Part shown: positions 52,924-63,657 of the stretch, one piece after another
How the letters are laid out: each line of letters opens with the position of its first letter
Numbering within the stretch: the first letter of the stretch is position 1
Assembly (NCBI GenBank): GCA_024867545.1
Contig: JANFNE010000004.1
Location: forward strand, 186,001-250,000
Direction of reading: 5' to 3'
Length of the DNA stretch: 64,000 bases
DNA from: Phytopythium helicoides
Lineage: Eukaryota > Oomycota > Peronosporomycetes > Pythiales > Pythiaceae
Translations under genes and position numbers: made by a program
The notes under the pieces: model-generated
Told to the model about the DNA's origin: nothing
The model's database searches: none
The model's input: only the letters and a program-made list of their open reading frames with translations

Positions 52924-55294
52924 TCACAATTCTCGAGCAGCCGCAACAAACGACAACGGATATCGGCCGTCCACCCTGCTATCTCTTGACGTGCAACTCG
53001 ACCCCACCACCGAACTTGAGCCACTCAACAAAGTGTCGCTCGAGCACAGCGGAGTCCCGAACAAATACAAACCCTCACTCACACGCTTGTCCACCCAAGT
53101 CGGCATTGAGCTCACCCCCGTATTCTCAAGTGACAAGAATCCGAATGTCAGACCCGACCGCATAGCCGACGGTAGTGACGTCAACGGATTGGAGCACAGG
53201 GCCAAGAAGTAGAAATCATCGATCGTGATCAAGTTCGAGAAATCATCAGGAAGAGCCACAATTTCATTGCCAATAAGCGACAGCTCGGAGAGTGCTGGGA
53301 GAGACACGATCTCAACTGGAATCTCCGTAAGAAGCGAGTGCTCGAGATAGATGAGCTCGACGCCGGCCCAGACGTCAGGCAGAGACGATGGGAACACAGT
53401 GAGGTTTGTATGAGAAAACTCGATGTCGCCCAGTCGCCTCGGAAACGGTTTCTGCAGTACTCCCGGTGGCAGCTCCGTCATGTTGACGAGTGTAAAGAAG
53501 AGATAGACCAAGTGCGGGTGATGGGTGTCCAAGAGTGCGGCATTGACACTCCACTCTACAATGGTGGAGTTGTAGACCTCAATTCCGAGCAGGTTCGAGA
53601 GTGCCTGTATTGCAGGTGGCATAACAAGAGCCGCGCAGTGCGAAAAGATGATGACGGAGACTGTGCTCGCGTCGAGCGTGTCGAGCATCGTCGAAGGAGG
53701 TGTGTCCACCTCGTGTCTGTAGCAGTTGTACTCGACGACGGCGCAGCTGTCACCGGATGCGAACCATGGGTAGACTGGTTGGAGACACATGTTGATTTTG
53801 CTGTCGACAGCGTTGGTACTGCTGCTATCGGAGTTGGTGTCAGCAGTGGTGGAGGTAACGACGCTATTGGCCGAGTTGGACAGAGTTGCTCGTAGATGTA
53901 GAGCGACGATGCCGACCCCGAGAATCATGAAAAGAATCGCGATCGCGGATTTCTTCATTTGATCTCGAAGCTTGCGCTTTGAGCTTAGACTTTTGGATGA
54001 TTGGTGTGTTAGTCGTGATTGTCTTTGTCGTTGAGAACCGCTGGTTGGAATACTTCCCGAGACCTGTCGCTGTAATAAAGGGACCTGAACGGGAGCTTGA
54101 GTTGCCGCGGATGCTAAAAGTGCTGGTGTTATTTGTGCTGGAAGCTCTCTTGCGCGTTCGCAGTACTCCTGCAATGACCAGCAAGCAGAAGTAAATGCTC
54201 AAATGTGGGACATACTTGTAGCCCATATCCAACCACGAACGAGCGAAGAGTGCTTGGTTTTCGCGGATCATGCTTGTGAACGCAGTATCGCTGTAGAGCA
54301 GAGCCAACGGAAATGTGTATCGCTTGGGATCGTATACTTTCACGTACGGAATGATGATTGCAACAGGGAGTATTACACTCATGGCAAAGGTCAGCATACA
54401 ATCAAGTACGTGGCACAAGAGTCTTGCAAACGCAGGTGACGCGCGCCACGACGGGTGGTTAAGCGATGCAATTCGGACAGATGCTCTGCGAATAAACCGA
54501 TCATATCGTCGCAGGAGGCGGTAGAGCACAGCGACCGATACGCAGTTGGTGACTACGAGTGTCACGGAGACATGATTTATCCACGGCCTGGCAATGCGGG
54601 AGCTGAAGGAGTAGCACTGCACGCACTGCGCAATGACGACGACGACCTCGCGGAGGGAGAAGACCATATCGAATTGCTTGCTCTCAATGCTGAAGAGGTC
54701 GGCTCCTTCCTCCAAAAGCATATAAATGCGTGTTCGACGCCTGGATGCCGTGGGCTGCTTGTATTGAGTTCCACGTCGCCGCCGAATTTTCTCTACCAGG
54801 CGGCCACAGGAGAGAAACAGGGCCTGGAAAACTCCGGTGGACGGCACTGCAGCTTTTCGGGCTTGTATGGAGGCAGCTATCTGTCCTAGACACTCGAGGG
54901 CGTGACACGCGCCAAGCACGCCCAGCATGGTGCCGAACAGCCTGAAGTGGCGGTCTGTCTGCGGCGCAAGGAGTCCAGTGTAGTAGCTGAGGTACGGCTG
55001 CTCGATGTACCAATAGAGGCGGGCGCAAGCGAACAGGAAGATGGCCGAGGCGGCGTGCAGTACGACCAGCATCGCCCAGAAGGCGACAAACGTTTTGGTG
55101 GAGAGTACCACAGGAGGCAAGCGGGCCTGCTGCTGTTGCTGCTGCTGCTGGTTGGCGTTGCCGGACTGCGTTCTCGCCCTGCTATCAGTGGTGCCAGCGC
55201 GCTGGCCAGGATCTGTTTGCGGATCTGCTGGTGCTTCTCGAGTCCTATCCATTGCGAGATCGGTTCTATCTCCTGCGTCGAACACCACAGCCAT
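52924..55294 (-). pseudogene. Membrane-LRR family protein, copy E (one frameshift)
   Basis: The N-terminal frame (55294-53864) has a Gln-rich cytosolic start, the family ARLPPVVLSTKTF motif and six membrane segments. The C-terminal frame (open from 54174 to 52924) has the last membrane helix and the LRR ectodomain. The two overlap and switch by one base in the hydrophilic linker near 53980. Only 66 bp separate it from copy D. The single break in a linker could be a recent mutation or an error. Confidence 0.8.
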
Positions 55295-55844
55295 GGTCTT
55301 CCCGTGTTTGCGTTGTCAAGAGGACCAGATCCATACACGCACTCGGTGAAAGCTAAATCCGCCCGGCATGGCGAACGGGGCCAAAAGCTGATTCTCCGCT
55401 TGCTGGTATATTTAGCCTGCATGAATGGCCGGGGCACCCGGCATTGGCGCTGTGGTAGATGGCCACAAAACCCTCCATTTCAACATCAGCCCAACGATCG
55501 ACATAAACTCTCACTCAACCGGAAAACGTGGCAAAGGAGACGTGAAACTATATAAACCTGTCGTTACGGTACTGCCCAATTGACAAGCTGGCAGCGCAGT
55601 TCATCAGCTTCAAGCGGGTTGCTCGATGCCTCCCCCAGCGATGACAACAGCACTGCATTGACACTTCGTGTTGCTTGTTGGAGATGCCATAGGAAGGATC
55701 TCCAGAGCTCCATCATGAGCCACGGCAAGCTAGTAAAGCGGCCTTTGCAGCTCTGCCTGGATACACGTAAATGGGCATGATAAGACAATAGCATGTTTTG
55801 AATTGCCGACCCTGATCTCCATACTCACAGTGCAATTTGCCACC
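55295..55844. other. Divergent intergenic region between copy E and the Fanzor-like gene
   Basis: 550 bp with no supported gene. It includes TATA-like TATATTTA near 55408 and TATATAA near 55550. No terminal inverted repeat shared with 57825-58000 was found. Confidence 0.45.
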
Positions 55845-57824
55845 ATGGCAAACATGCGCGCTCGATCGGGCAAGGAGGGCGATCCAGGTCCCCGGCGAGG
55901 CAGGTCCAAGATCAGGCAAGCTGCCGCAGGGCTATGCAGATCCACAACGAGTAGAGCTGCTTCCGCAACTCGTCGAGGTCGGTCCAAGACAATACGTGCA
56001 GCTGGTCCGACGTCAGGCGGTGCTAGATCTAAAAGGAAGAAACGCAGTGCAGAACCACGCAAGAGTCAGTCAAAGAGGCGACGAGCCGAAGTCGAAGCTC
56101 GTGACGCAGCTAACGCCAAATCCTCGCTTGTGTGCGTCAAGACGTCGCTCAAGGCGTTTTGCAAGAGCGATGAGGCCATGACTTTGCCGTGGGAGTCCGT
56201 GCTGGCGGATATGGACCAGGCCGTGCTGGAGGCTTACGTCCTCGCCAACATCCACGCCGTTCGGATGTGTCAGCTGGGCGATGCAGTGGAGCCACTCAAC
56301 CAGGTCTTCTTCTACAGATGCCTATCGTGTGTTTGCAACGACAAACCCACACTCGGGTCTCCTGCATTCCAGCAATCAGTCACGCTGTACAACACTTGGC
56401 GAGGTGAAGACGCTCGACGTGCAAGCAACCGGCAGATTACCGCTGGGTGGCAGCAGAACGCAGCCCAAATGATGGCCACTAACACCAAGAACGCGATCGT
56501 ACGCAACTTCTACCGTCGCTTTCACCGTCACATCAAGCGGGTCTATGACTTGAATGGTGCTGAGGCCTACGTCATGATCAAGAGCATCCTGGACCCTGTC
56601 TACAACGGCAACGATACCGAGGTGCAGGCTTGGCGAGAGCAGATCCCGCGCAACGAGAGCGGCTACTTGTCCGACGAGGCTAACAGATTGCTTCCTCTCA
56701 CCTACATGATTCTAACCGACATTGAAGAGAGGAATCGCCGGTTTCAGCATCGACAGGACATCCCAGAGGTCTGCACGTTCAGTCTCCTGCCGACAAAGAA
56801 TGGGTTCAAGTGCTCGCACTTCAAGATGTGCAAGACGGCGCTCGACAGCTTACTTCTACGTGCTGGTGTTCGCGTGCCTCCTCTAGGTGATGATTGAAAT
56901 ACTGTCGCAGACGATTGGTGGCACAGTCTCTTCAATATCGAGAAGTTTGAAACAGCCAACAAGAAGTTCGCAGGAGAGATCATGACGGACGGAAAGGCTG
57001 TCAGCATTGTCATGCGGAAAACCCATCCGGCGACAGACCGCTCACTCAGGGAAGAAGACTACGATGTCATGTGGGGCCTAGATTCTGGCAGACGAGATCT
57101 GTTTGTAGCAACCAACCAGGACGGCGAGACTATCCACTGCTCTTCTCGTGAGTTCTACGAGGATGCTCGCTACCACAAGAGCAATCAGAAGATAGCTTGC
57201 TGGAAGGAGCGGCGTCCCGACATTTTGACGGCCGAGCGTCAGATGCGGTCGAAGAAGACCGCGTCGCTCGAGTTGCTGGAAACGCACACACGATACGTTA
57301 TTCCACATATGGAAAACCTGCTAGGATTATCACGGACGAAGGAATTCCGCAACCTGCGTTTTGGACGGTACATCTTTGCGCAGAAGAAGCTACATGAACT
57401 CTGCCGGAGACTGACCCAGCAAGCAGGCAGGCGAACGGTGGTTGGATTTGGAGATTGGAGCAATACCGATTACTCTGGTCTCATCAAGAAGTGCCCCGCG
57501 GGGCCGGTCAAAAGACTCGGGCACACATTGAGAAACTACTGTCGTGTACAGCCAATTGATGAGTTTCGCACCAGCAAGCTTCACTCACGTTGCCACCGGC
57601 GGCTAGAATACCAGTACTGTCTCCGCCTCTGCAAGGTCAAGAACAGCACGGACAAGGAATGACGGACGTGCAAGGTTTATAGTGTGCTCCATTGTCGATC
57701 CAATGGCTGCTTTGGTACTACTGTGAACCGCGACGTCAACGCCTCGAAGAACATGCTCATGCTTCTCCTCAACATGCTCCGTGGTCAACCAAGACCTACC
57801 GTTTTCTGTCGAGCGCCAACTTAA
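55845..57824 (+). pseudogene. Fanzor1-like (TnpB-related) RNA-guided nuclease homologue with two in-frame TGA codons
   Basis: The ATG at 55845 has the context GCCACCATGG. The frame of 660 codons is uninterrupted except for TGA at 56895-56897 (codon 351) and TGA at 57660-57662 (codon 606). A Lys/Arg-rich N-terminus (GRSK, KRKKRSAEP, SKRRR) looks like a nuclear signal. RuvC motifs: Asp413 in GLDSGRRDLF, the Fanzor-type GFGDWSN motif (Asp537), and Asp630 in VNRDVNASKN. A Cys-rich zinc-finger region lies between them (SRCHRR, CLRLCK, TCKVY, HCRSNGC). Fanzors are eukaryotic relatives of TnpB; some have been shown to cut DNA using a guide RNA made from the element's 3' end. Both stops could arise from CGA by C-to-T change. 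As written only fragments can be made. Confidence 0.85.
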
Positions 57825-58008
57825 CACATCAGGGGCCACAAAGTGTCTGCAGGTGCGCTCAGCGTTGCCCGCAGATAGCACTGTATACTCAGGCATTGTT
57901 GCATATTCACTGGGTTCCATTCCCAGTCATCGTCTTTTATCGTAGGATGCTGGGTTTACCACAGCCATACCCGCGAGCCGAAGGCGAGTGCTAGCAATCA
58001 AGCAGCCG

Positions 58009-58392
58009 TCACTTGAACTTGAACCCTTTGTGCTTATACTTGTAGCCCTTGAACTTGTGCTTATGGTGGTGGTGGTGGCCGTAGTAGCCGTACGCAGCGC
58101 CAGGGTACGCCACGTACGCGGGCGGCGCCACAACCGCCACACCCGGCTGCGCCACGTACACCGGCGCGGCGTACGCGCCCGTGGCCTGTGCGAACAGCTG
58201 CCGGCCCTGCGCCGCGTAGTAGGCTTGAGGCGGCGGGTAGCCGCTAGGAGGATACGCCGCCTGCGGAGGCGGCGGGTACGGCACCTGCGGGTAGTATCCA
58301 GTCGCTTGCGGCGGCGGAGGGTACGGCGGCTGCGGTGGCGGCGCATATCCAGGCGGCGGAGGCCCATACGGCCCGCCTCCATTGCCGTACAT
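58009..58392 (-). CDS. Proline/tyrosine/glycine-rich small protein with His/Lys tail
   Basis: The 127-residue product begins MYGNGGGPYGPPPPG, carries repeated YPPPP/PPQA units, an Ala/Val-rich hydrophobic middle (APVYVAQPGVAVVAPPAYVAYP) and a tail of His then Lys/Phe/Tyr/Gly (HHHHHKHKFKGYKYK). It resembles glycine- and proline-rich GPRP-type proteins of plants in layout. The inner ATG is preferred because the 24 codons upstream lack the composition. Function is unknown. Confidence 0.65.
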   Translation of the reverse strand: MYGNGGGPYGPPPPGYAPPPQPPYPPPPQATGYYPQVPYPPPPQAAYPPSGYPPPQAYYAAQGRQLFAQATGAYAAPVYVAQPGVAVVAPPAYVAYPGAAYGYYGHHHHHKHKFKGYKYKHKGFKFK

Positions 58393-58599
58393 GGCTCTTC
58401 TTGGGAAGATCGCGGAATGACCAGCCGAGGGAAATGTAGCTGTTATATTAATGTTAGAAACCAATGTTATCTTTTATTCCAAATCAACTGGCTCATTAGG
58501 TATATATATCCACACTAGAAACGCCAAATGAGACGGTTCTGCCCGACCTCTGCAGAGCGACAACGGCACAAATAGAGACGGAAAGAAGGCCGAGGCTGC

Positions 58600-59071
58600 A
58601 TGGGGGACGACACGCCCGTGCTCGAGGAGGCCCCGCGGTCGCCCGCGGGCGTCGCGGCGCCCGCCACGGGCGAGAGCGACGGAGGCGGCGACCGCAACAA
58701 CCGCGGCAACTTCACGCGCAACCTGAATAAGGAGCCGGACGCGCAGGTGGCGCGCAAGATGTTCCTGGGCGGGCTGGCGCTGCTGCCGTGGCTGCACCTG
58801 GTCAACGTGTGGTTCTTCCGCCGGCAGTTCGCGGACCCGACGGTCGACCCCAAGGTCACGCTGTGTGAGTTTGGCTGGCTGGCTTTGATGGAGGGGGAGC
58901 AGAGGGCTGACGGGAGTTCCTGCAGGGGTGCGCCGCTCCTTCCTGAGCGCGTGCATCATGACGATCGTGTTCATCGCGTGGTGCGTCGTCTTCCAGCTCA
59001 AGTGGAAGGACCTGGGCTGGCAGAGCATCGTCATGGTCGTCCCTTCCGAGGATGTCAACGTCGGGTGGTGA
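58600..59071 (+). CDS. PEN2: Gamma-secretase subunit PEN-2
   Basis: Exons 58600-58864 and 58926-59071 join across a 61-nt intron (GTGAGT...GCAG) to give about 136 residues. After a variable acidic N-terminus come the PEN-2 motifs ARKMFLGGLALLPWLHLVNVWFF, an LWVRRSF segment and a second hydrophobic helix (CIMTIVFIAWCVVFQL). It is a small membrane subunit that activates presenilin. It is divergently transcribed from the proline-rich gene, 207 bp away. Confidence 0.9.
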
Positions 59072-59370
59072 GCGCGAGCGAGCGCGGTCAACCGAGCATT
59101 TCTCGTCGAGATCGTCGAGAAGTGACCAGGACCACTTCCTCTATATTTTTTTTCATGCATGCTACTAATACCAGCCTACGCGGCGCTACGTGACCTCATC
59201 ACCAAGTAGTCATCGCTACGTTCTTCATCGTCATGACACTTTGGCTGAGCCTTGACTTTCGTCGTCGTGGACTTCAAAGCTCGATGTCCTCCATTATCAT
59301 CCTCCATTATCATCATTTTCATCGTCGCAACACCGGCTCCTGCTGGAAACGTCATTTTCATCCAATGAAA

Positions 59371-59390
59371 GCACTCCATTTTATCAATTT
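59371..59390 (+). promoter_or_regulatory. Oomycete Inr/FPR-like core promoter
   Basis: CTCCATTTTATCAATTT resembles the oomycete initiator plus flanking promoter element consensus (GCTCATTYYNCAWTTT). It lies 106 bp upstream of the ATG at 59496. Confidence 0.45.
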
Positions 59391-59495
59391 CAGCCAATCC
59401 CAACATCTGAAACAAGTTGAAGCAGTCCATTTCCCTTTTCCAACGCCATTCCTCAATCTGCCAGCTCCAGCACAAGTCGCACGAGCGTTCGAGCC

Positions 59496-60566
59496 ATGAG
59501 CGCCAAGCGCAAAGAGACCGCCGTCGCCTGCGCATTCTGCGCCAAGCCGTTCACACCACGCGGCGTCAGACGCCACGAGCGCGCGTGCTCGCGTTCGCGC
59601 TGCCGGCTGCGCGAGTTCTGCGTGCCGGGACTGGACGCGACGACGTTCGCCATCGTCGCGAGCTTCCTGGGCAACCAGTCGGTGGTCAAGATGCAGCAAC
59701 TCACGGGCGGCAAGTTCCCCGGCAGCAACGCCAAGGTCAGCGCCATCTGCTGCCGCTGCGAGAACGACGAGCTCGCGGTCGAGAACGGGCTCTGCCTCGC
59801 GTGCAACCTGGAGGAGGACCCCGAGTTTTGTGAGACCATCACCACCACAGACGCGCGCCGCATTTACGGCATCCACGACATCTCGAGCGTCCCGCACGAA
59901 ACGTTCACTGTCCCCCACCGAGGGTACTACAGTTTGTTCAAACACAGCGACCTGCAACGCTTTGCACTCAGCAAATTCAAGAACAAGCGCACGTGGCTCG
60001 AGATGGTCGCAGCCAAGAAGCAACGCAGAGATAATTTGAGAAAGACGCTCGACAAGCATGAAGAGCAACGACTTAGCTTGTTGGGAAAACTGCCGAGAGA
60101 TTTTGTCGAGTATACGGGAGCTGCCCATATCAGTCATGACAAGGATGTCGTCCAGGATCAGCTCGAGCGCTACAGAACTTTGAAAGCCGCGCTTGCCGCT
60201 CGTGACCTCGAGTTACGGGGAGACAGCGTACTTTGTCGACAGTTTATATCTAGCAGTGAAGGTGTCATCGATGATATCGTTGACACCATGGAGGAGATGA
60301 AGTTTCTATTTACCCACACGACATACCAATCCGATTGCCGTAGCATTCTACCAAGGCGGAGACGGAACCGAGAAGACTGGTACGGCTATGCCTTCCCCGA
60401 TGACGATGGTTGGGTCTCGGAAGGAGAGCTTCGACTCCGACGCGAGAATATCAAGAACCGCATCCGAGACAGGTTTGTGCGAAACCCTCGCGGGATGACG
60501 TTGCCTTTGAAGTGGCAGCGCCTCATGAACCAAAACCAGGGCTCCGTCGCTCAAACTACGGCGTAA
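59496..60566 (+). CDS. Zinc-finger protein with an XPA-like segment
   Basis: The 356-residue ORF has an N-terminal C2HC finger (Cys12, Cys15, His27, Cys31), a Cys4 ribbon (CCRCEND...CLAC, about 84-104), and a segment ITTTDARRIYGIHDI...FALSKFKNKRTWLEM (about 115-170) that resembles the XPA C-terminal DNA-binding fold (TKT-AK--Y-L-D pattern). The remainder is charged and helical. A DNA- or RNA-binding role is inferred; assignment to nucleotide excision repair would go beyond the evidence. Confidence 0.6.
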   Translation: MSAKRKETAVACAFCAKPFTPRGVRRHERACSRSRCRLREFCVPGLDATTFAIVASFLGNQSVVKMQQLTGGKFPGSNAKVSAICCRCENDELAVENGLCLACNLEEDPEFCETITTTDARRIYGIHDISSVPHETFTVPHRGYYSLFKHSDLQRFALSKFKNKRTWLEMVAAKKQRRDNLRKTLDKHEEQRLSLLGKLPRDFVEYTGAAHISHDKDVVQDQLERYRTLKAALAARDLELRGDSVLCRQFISSSEGVIDDIVDTMEEMKFLFTHTTYQSDCRSILPRRRRNREDWYGYAFPDDDGWVSEGELRLRRENIKNRIRDRFVRNPRGMTLPLKWQRLMNQNQGSVAQTTA

Positions 60567-60911
60567 CGCTCCAATATTTGTGTCGCTACGAGACCAGATA
60601 GTCCAATCCACACTGGATGAGTCTCCCCTCTGCTCTACTGGTCTTCCAAGCATTTGTTGTTGTCTAGGGACTGTCAGCGTTTGTATTGCCTGCCAAGATA
60701 TATATATTTTTTTTCAAGAAGAGCAAGGACGCTCACAATTCTCTGCCGACAGCCGTTCGACAGGATCTATCTGCGCAATAGCTGTGCCAATCGGAGTTCA
60801 CCGAGCGATCATCGTCCTGACTAATCTTCTTGTCGAGTCTGTAGTTGCTGTATTGACAATACTGGAATGAAAAGAGGTATTTGAAAACTCGCTGCTATCA
60901 AGTCTGTCGAG
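60567..60911. other. Intergenic, no gene seen
   Basis: About 345 bp with an AT-rich TATATATATTTTTTTT stretch near 60700. Nothing else recognised. Confidence 0.5.
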
Positions 60912-61258
60912 CTAAGCTTGCCGAATCGCACTAGTGATAGCTATGGGATATCGCCCGTTTGCACGCTCGTCTCGCTCCGAACAGCCCCTTAGCACCGTCG
61001 TATCTTCATTGCTGGTGGAAGCGGAGCAAATAGGACTCCCGTGTAGATAAAGACCATCGGCCACGCGCTCGCCAACCCACTCGGGTACTTGTGTCAGACT
61101 CGTGTTCTCGAGTGACAAGAAGCCAAACGTGAGACCATCTCGCAGCGTCGATGGTAGTGAAGAAATCGGGTTGGAGCTGAGAGCTAGAAAGTAGTAGTCA
61201 TTTGTTGCGATGAGGTCTGAGAAATCATCAGGCAACACCGAGATATGATATCTGTTGA
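60912..61258 (-). pseudogene. Membrane-LRR family protein, copy F (C-terminal remnant)
   Basis: From about 61258 leftwards the translation matches the end of the family ectodomain: SVLPDDFSDLI, YYFLALSSNPISSLPS, GLTFGFLSLENTSLTQVPEW, GLYLHGSPIC and RYPIAI. Upstream sequence does not match the family, so only about 115 residues remain. The end is intact. Confidence 0.8.
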
Positions 61259-62387
61259 ACATGACACACATAACCCCCTCATCCGCTTGCATTCGTTGTC
61301 CCAAGCAATCCAAATCTGGCCCCGATAACTCCTTGGTTCCCAACGTTGTATCTTACGACATAAGCACATGAACTGCAAGCGATAGTCTTTGGATGACACG
61401 CTTGTTTCTCATTAGCATGGAGTGCCAGGCGCCCAGCAAGGAACAGAGCCCCATGAGGACAGCCTAGGCGACTCAAAGACGCTGCTGGAGTCCTCAATCG
61501 CGTAGAAGGCTTGCCGAGAGCTCATTGGTTGCGTGGTGGATGCCAACGCATGGGTTCGCAAGCCTGCATCTTCGCTCTGCCGCTTGTGACCATTCTTCCA
61601 ACACAAGTGTCGAGTCCTGGCTGCTCGCATGAACGATTGAGGCAGGAGGATGGAGTTCATCTGACTTTCAATTCATTTCGCAAGTGAAAAGGGATGGATG
61701 TAATGAAACCTGGAGGACTTCAACTTGCGCTCTCGGCATTCGACTCGCACGGTGCTTTTCCCCTCAGTCGTGAATTTGCAAGATGGAGTCCAAGCGGCCG
61801 CATTTCCCGGCTCACGACCCGGGGCCACGCATCCAGCCTCCAGACCCTTCCAAGGCCTTCGCCGTGGCGACATCGGAGTCTGTCAAGCTAGCGGCAGGGA
61901 TGATCGGCCACGAAGGGTGTCAAGCGCGACGTATCCAAGTCAAGGTAGCCACGCGTGGCTTCATGACGTGCACGAGTTCGAGAGCGGATGAGGGAGCGCG
62001 CGGCGGTCGATGCGCTGCGCGCTGTGCTTCCTCTTGCGCAGTCGTCTTCCGAGACAGAAAGACTGCGGGAGCACGCTGCCTTCGTCCTGGAAGCTCTCCA
62101 AGTGCGGGATCGTCGCAGCTCAACATCATCGACGTGCAGTGCAACCAGTTGTCGGGCGCTTTCCAGCGACCACACACCCAGCACAAGAGGCGGTGCCTTC
62201 GTCTCGGAGACCTGTCGGCAGGGACTTTGCGGCTGCTGCAGCAGCAGTAGCAGTAGGTTTCCTGCGGGCGTTGCAGGCCCAAGGGAACTTTGGTTCTTAA
62301 GGTGTTAATGCTAATAATACGAACCTGGCGCTATTGATCTCATCACTTTTCAGTAACTTGGCAAGGAGCAGTATTTACCTGGCCGTC
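61259..62387. other. Intergenic region with a small gene remnant
   Basis: No supported gene. 61740-61830 resembles 15880-15960 (both have a short MDSKR/MESKR ORF start after a similar stretch), suggesting the decayed 5' end of a duplicated gene. A likely promoter for copy G lies just before 62388 (CTCATCACTTTTCAGT). Confidence 0.4.
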
Positions 62388-63657
62388 ATGGCGTCGGACA
62401 TCGAGGAGATGCACCGTCCTCCACTGCCAAGCGAGAGCAGCAGTTTGGTGCTGCAGTCTCGCTCAGTGATCTCCAACCAAACGACTTCAGCAGCTTCTCC
62501 AGCCAAAACCAAAGCACACTTGCCACCAATCGTTCTGTCAAATAGGACATTCGCAGCCTTTTGGGTTCTGCTGGTGGTACTCCACGGCTCGTGCGCTGCC
62601 TTTCTCGTCGCCTGCGGACAGCTCTACTGGTACCTTGAAGGTCCTTTCATGACCTATTACGCAGACCTACTCGCTCCATCCGAGAGTCGTCATTTCAAAT
62701 TTGTTGGGATAGTTCTCGCGCTGCTTGGTGCGTGGAACGGGATTGAGTGCCTTGCGCTAATTATTGCATCTGTTCGAGTAAGACGAGTGGCCGTACCGTC
62801 TGTAGGTATTCTAGATGCTCTCTTCATGATCGCCAAGCGATATTTGATTTCGCCTCTTGTGTCGCTTCTCCGAACTGGACAAAACCCGGCAGTCCACCCA
62901 TCAGCCGACGTGCTGAATGACGCCAAAAATCGCAGGTCAAGAGTGTACATGATCCTAGAGGAAGGTATGGACTTACTCAGTATCGAGAGCGAGCGATTTG
63001 ACATGATCTTCACACTCCGCGAGGTCGTCGTCGTCATCACCCAGACAGTTCAGTGCTACACATTCAGCTTACGAATCACTCGGCCTTGGATCAATCACGC
63101 ATCAGTGGCTCTAGTAGTGACCAATTGCGTATCTGTTGCAATTCTCAACCGCATACTGAGTCATTACGACAAATTCATTCGCCGTGCATCGTCAAGACTC
63201 GCAACTTTCTCGTCTCCAGCATGGAGAGCTTCACCTGCATTTGCGCGGTTGTTGTGTCACGTGCTGGATTGTACGCTCACCTTTTCCATTAGCCTTGTTT
63301 TGCCCGTCGCAATTTTCATCCCGTACTATCGTGAGTTTGATCCTGGAGACTACTCATTCCCAGACTCGTTGCAGTACAGCGATACTGGATTTCCGAATCT
63401 TGTTCGTGAAAGCCAGGCTCTTTTTGCTCGCTCGTGGCTAGACGTGGGTACCAAGCTTGTGCCGCATCTCAGCATATATTTCTGTTTAGTGGTGATAGCT
63501 GGCGTGCTACGGACAAGACTTGATCCATCACACGTAAGCTCGCCGAAGGCTCGACCACTTCATTCATCTCCAGCTATCGCCATAGAGCGACAGTCTTTGG
63601 TTTTGGGAAGAGATGGACGGCAGCCACCACTTATTACTGCGCCTACATCCCATCAGA
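62388..63657 (+). pseudogene. Membrane-LRR family protein, copy G (cut by an LTR)
   Basis: The ATG at 62388 opens 423 codons covering the cytosolic N-terminus, the LPPIVLSNRTF motif and six membrane segments, up to the hydrophilic linker. At 63658 a type O LTR interrupts it, adding a stop two codons in. The last membrane helix and LRR ectodomain are missing from the window. The N-terminal half itself is unbroken, so the insertion may be recent. Confidence 0.85.

Noticed and set aside
50960..53895. Two nearly identical 185-codon plus-strand ORFs (50960-51517 and 53338-53895)
   Set aside because: They are antisense shadows of the homogenised LRR ectodomains of copies D and E; their similarity follows from the real genes.
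55560..58000. Terminal inverted repeats around the Fanzor-like gene
   Set aside because: No convincing matching ends were seen by eye, so no carrier transposon is proposed.
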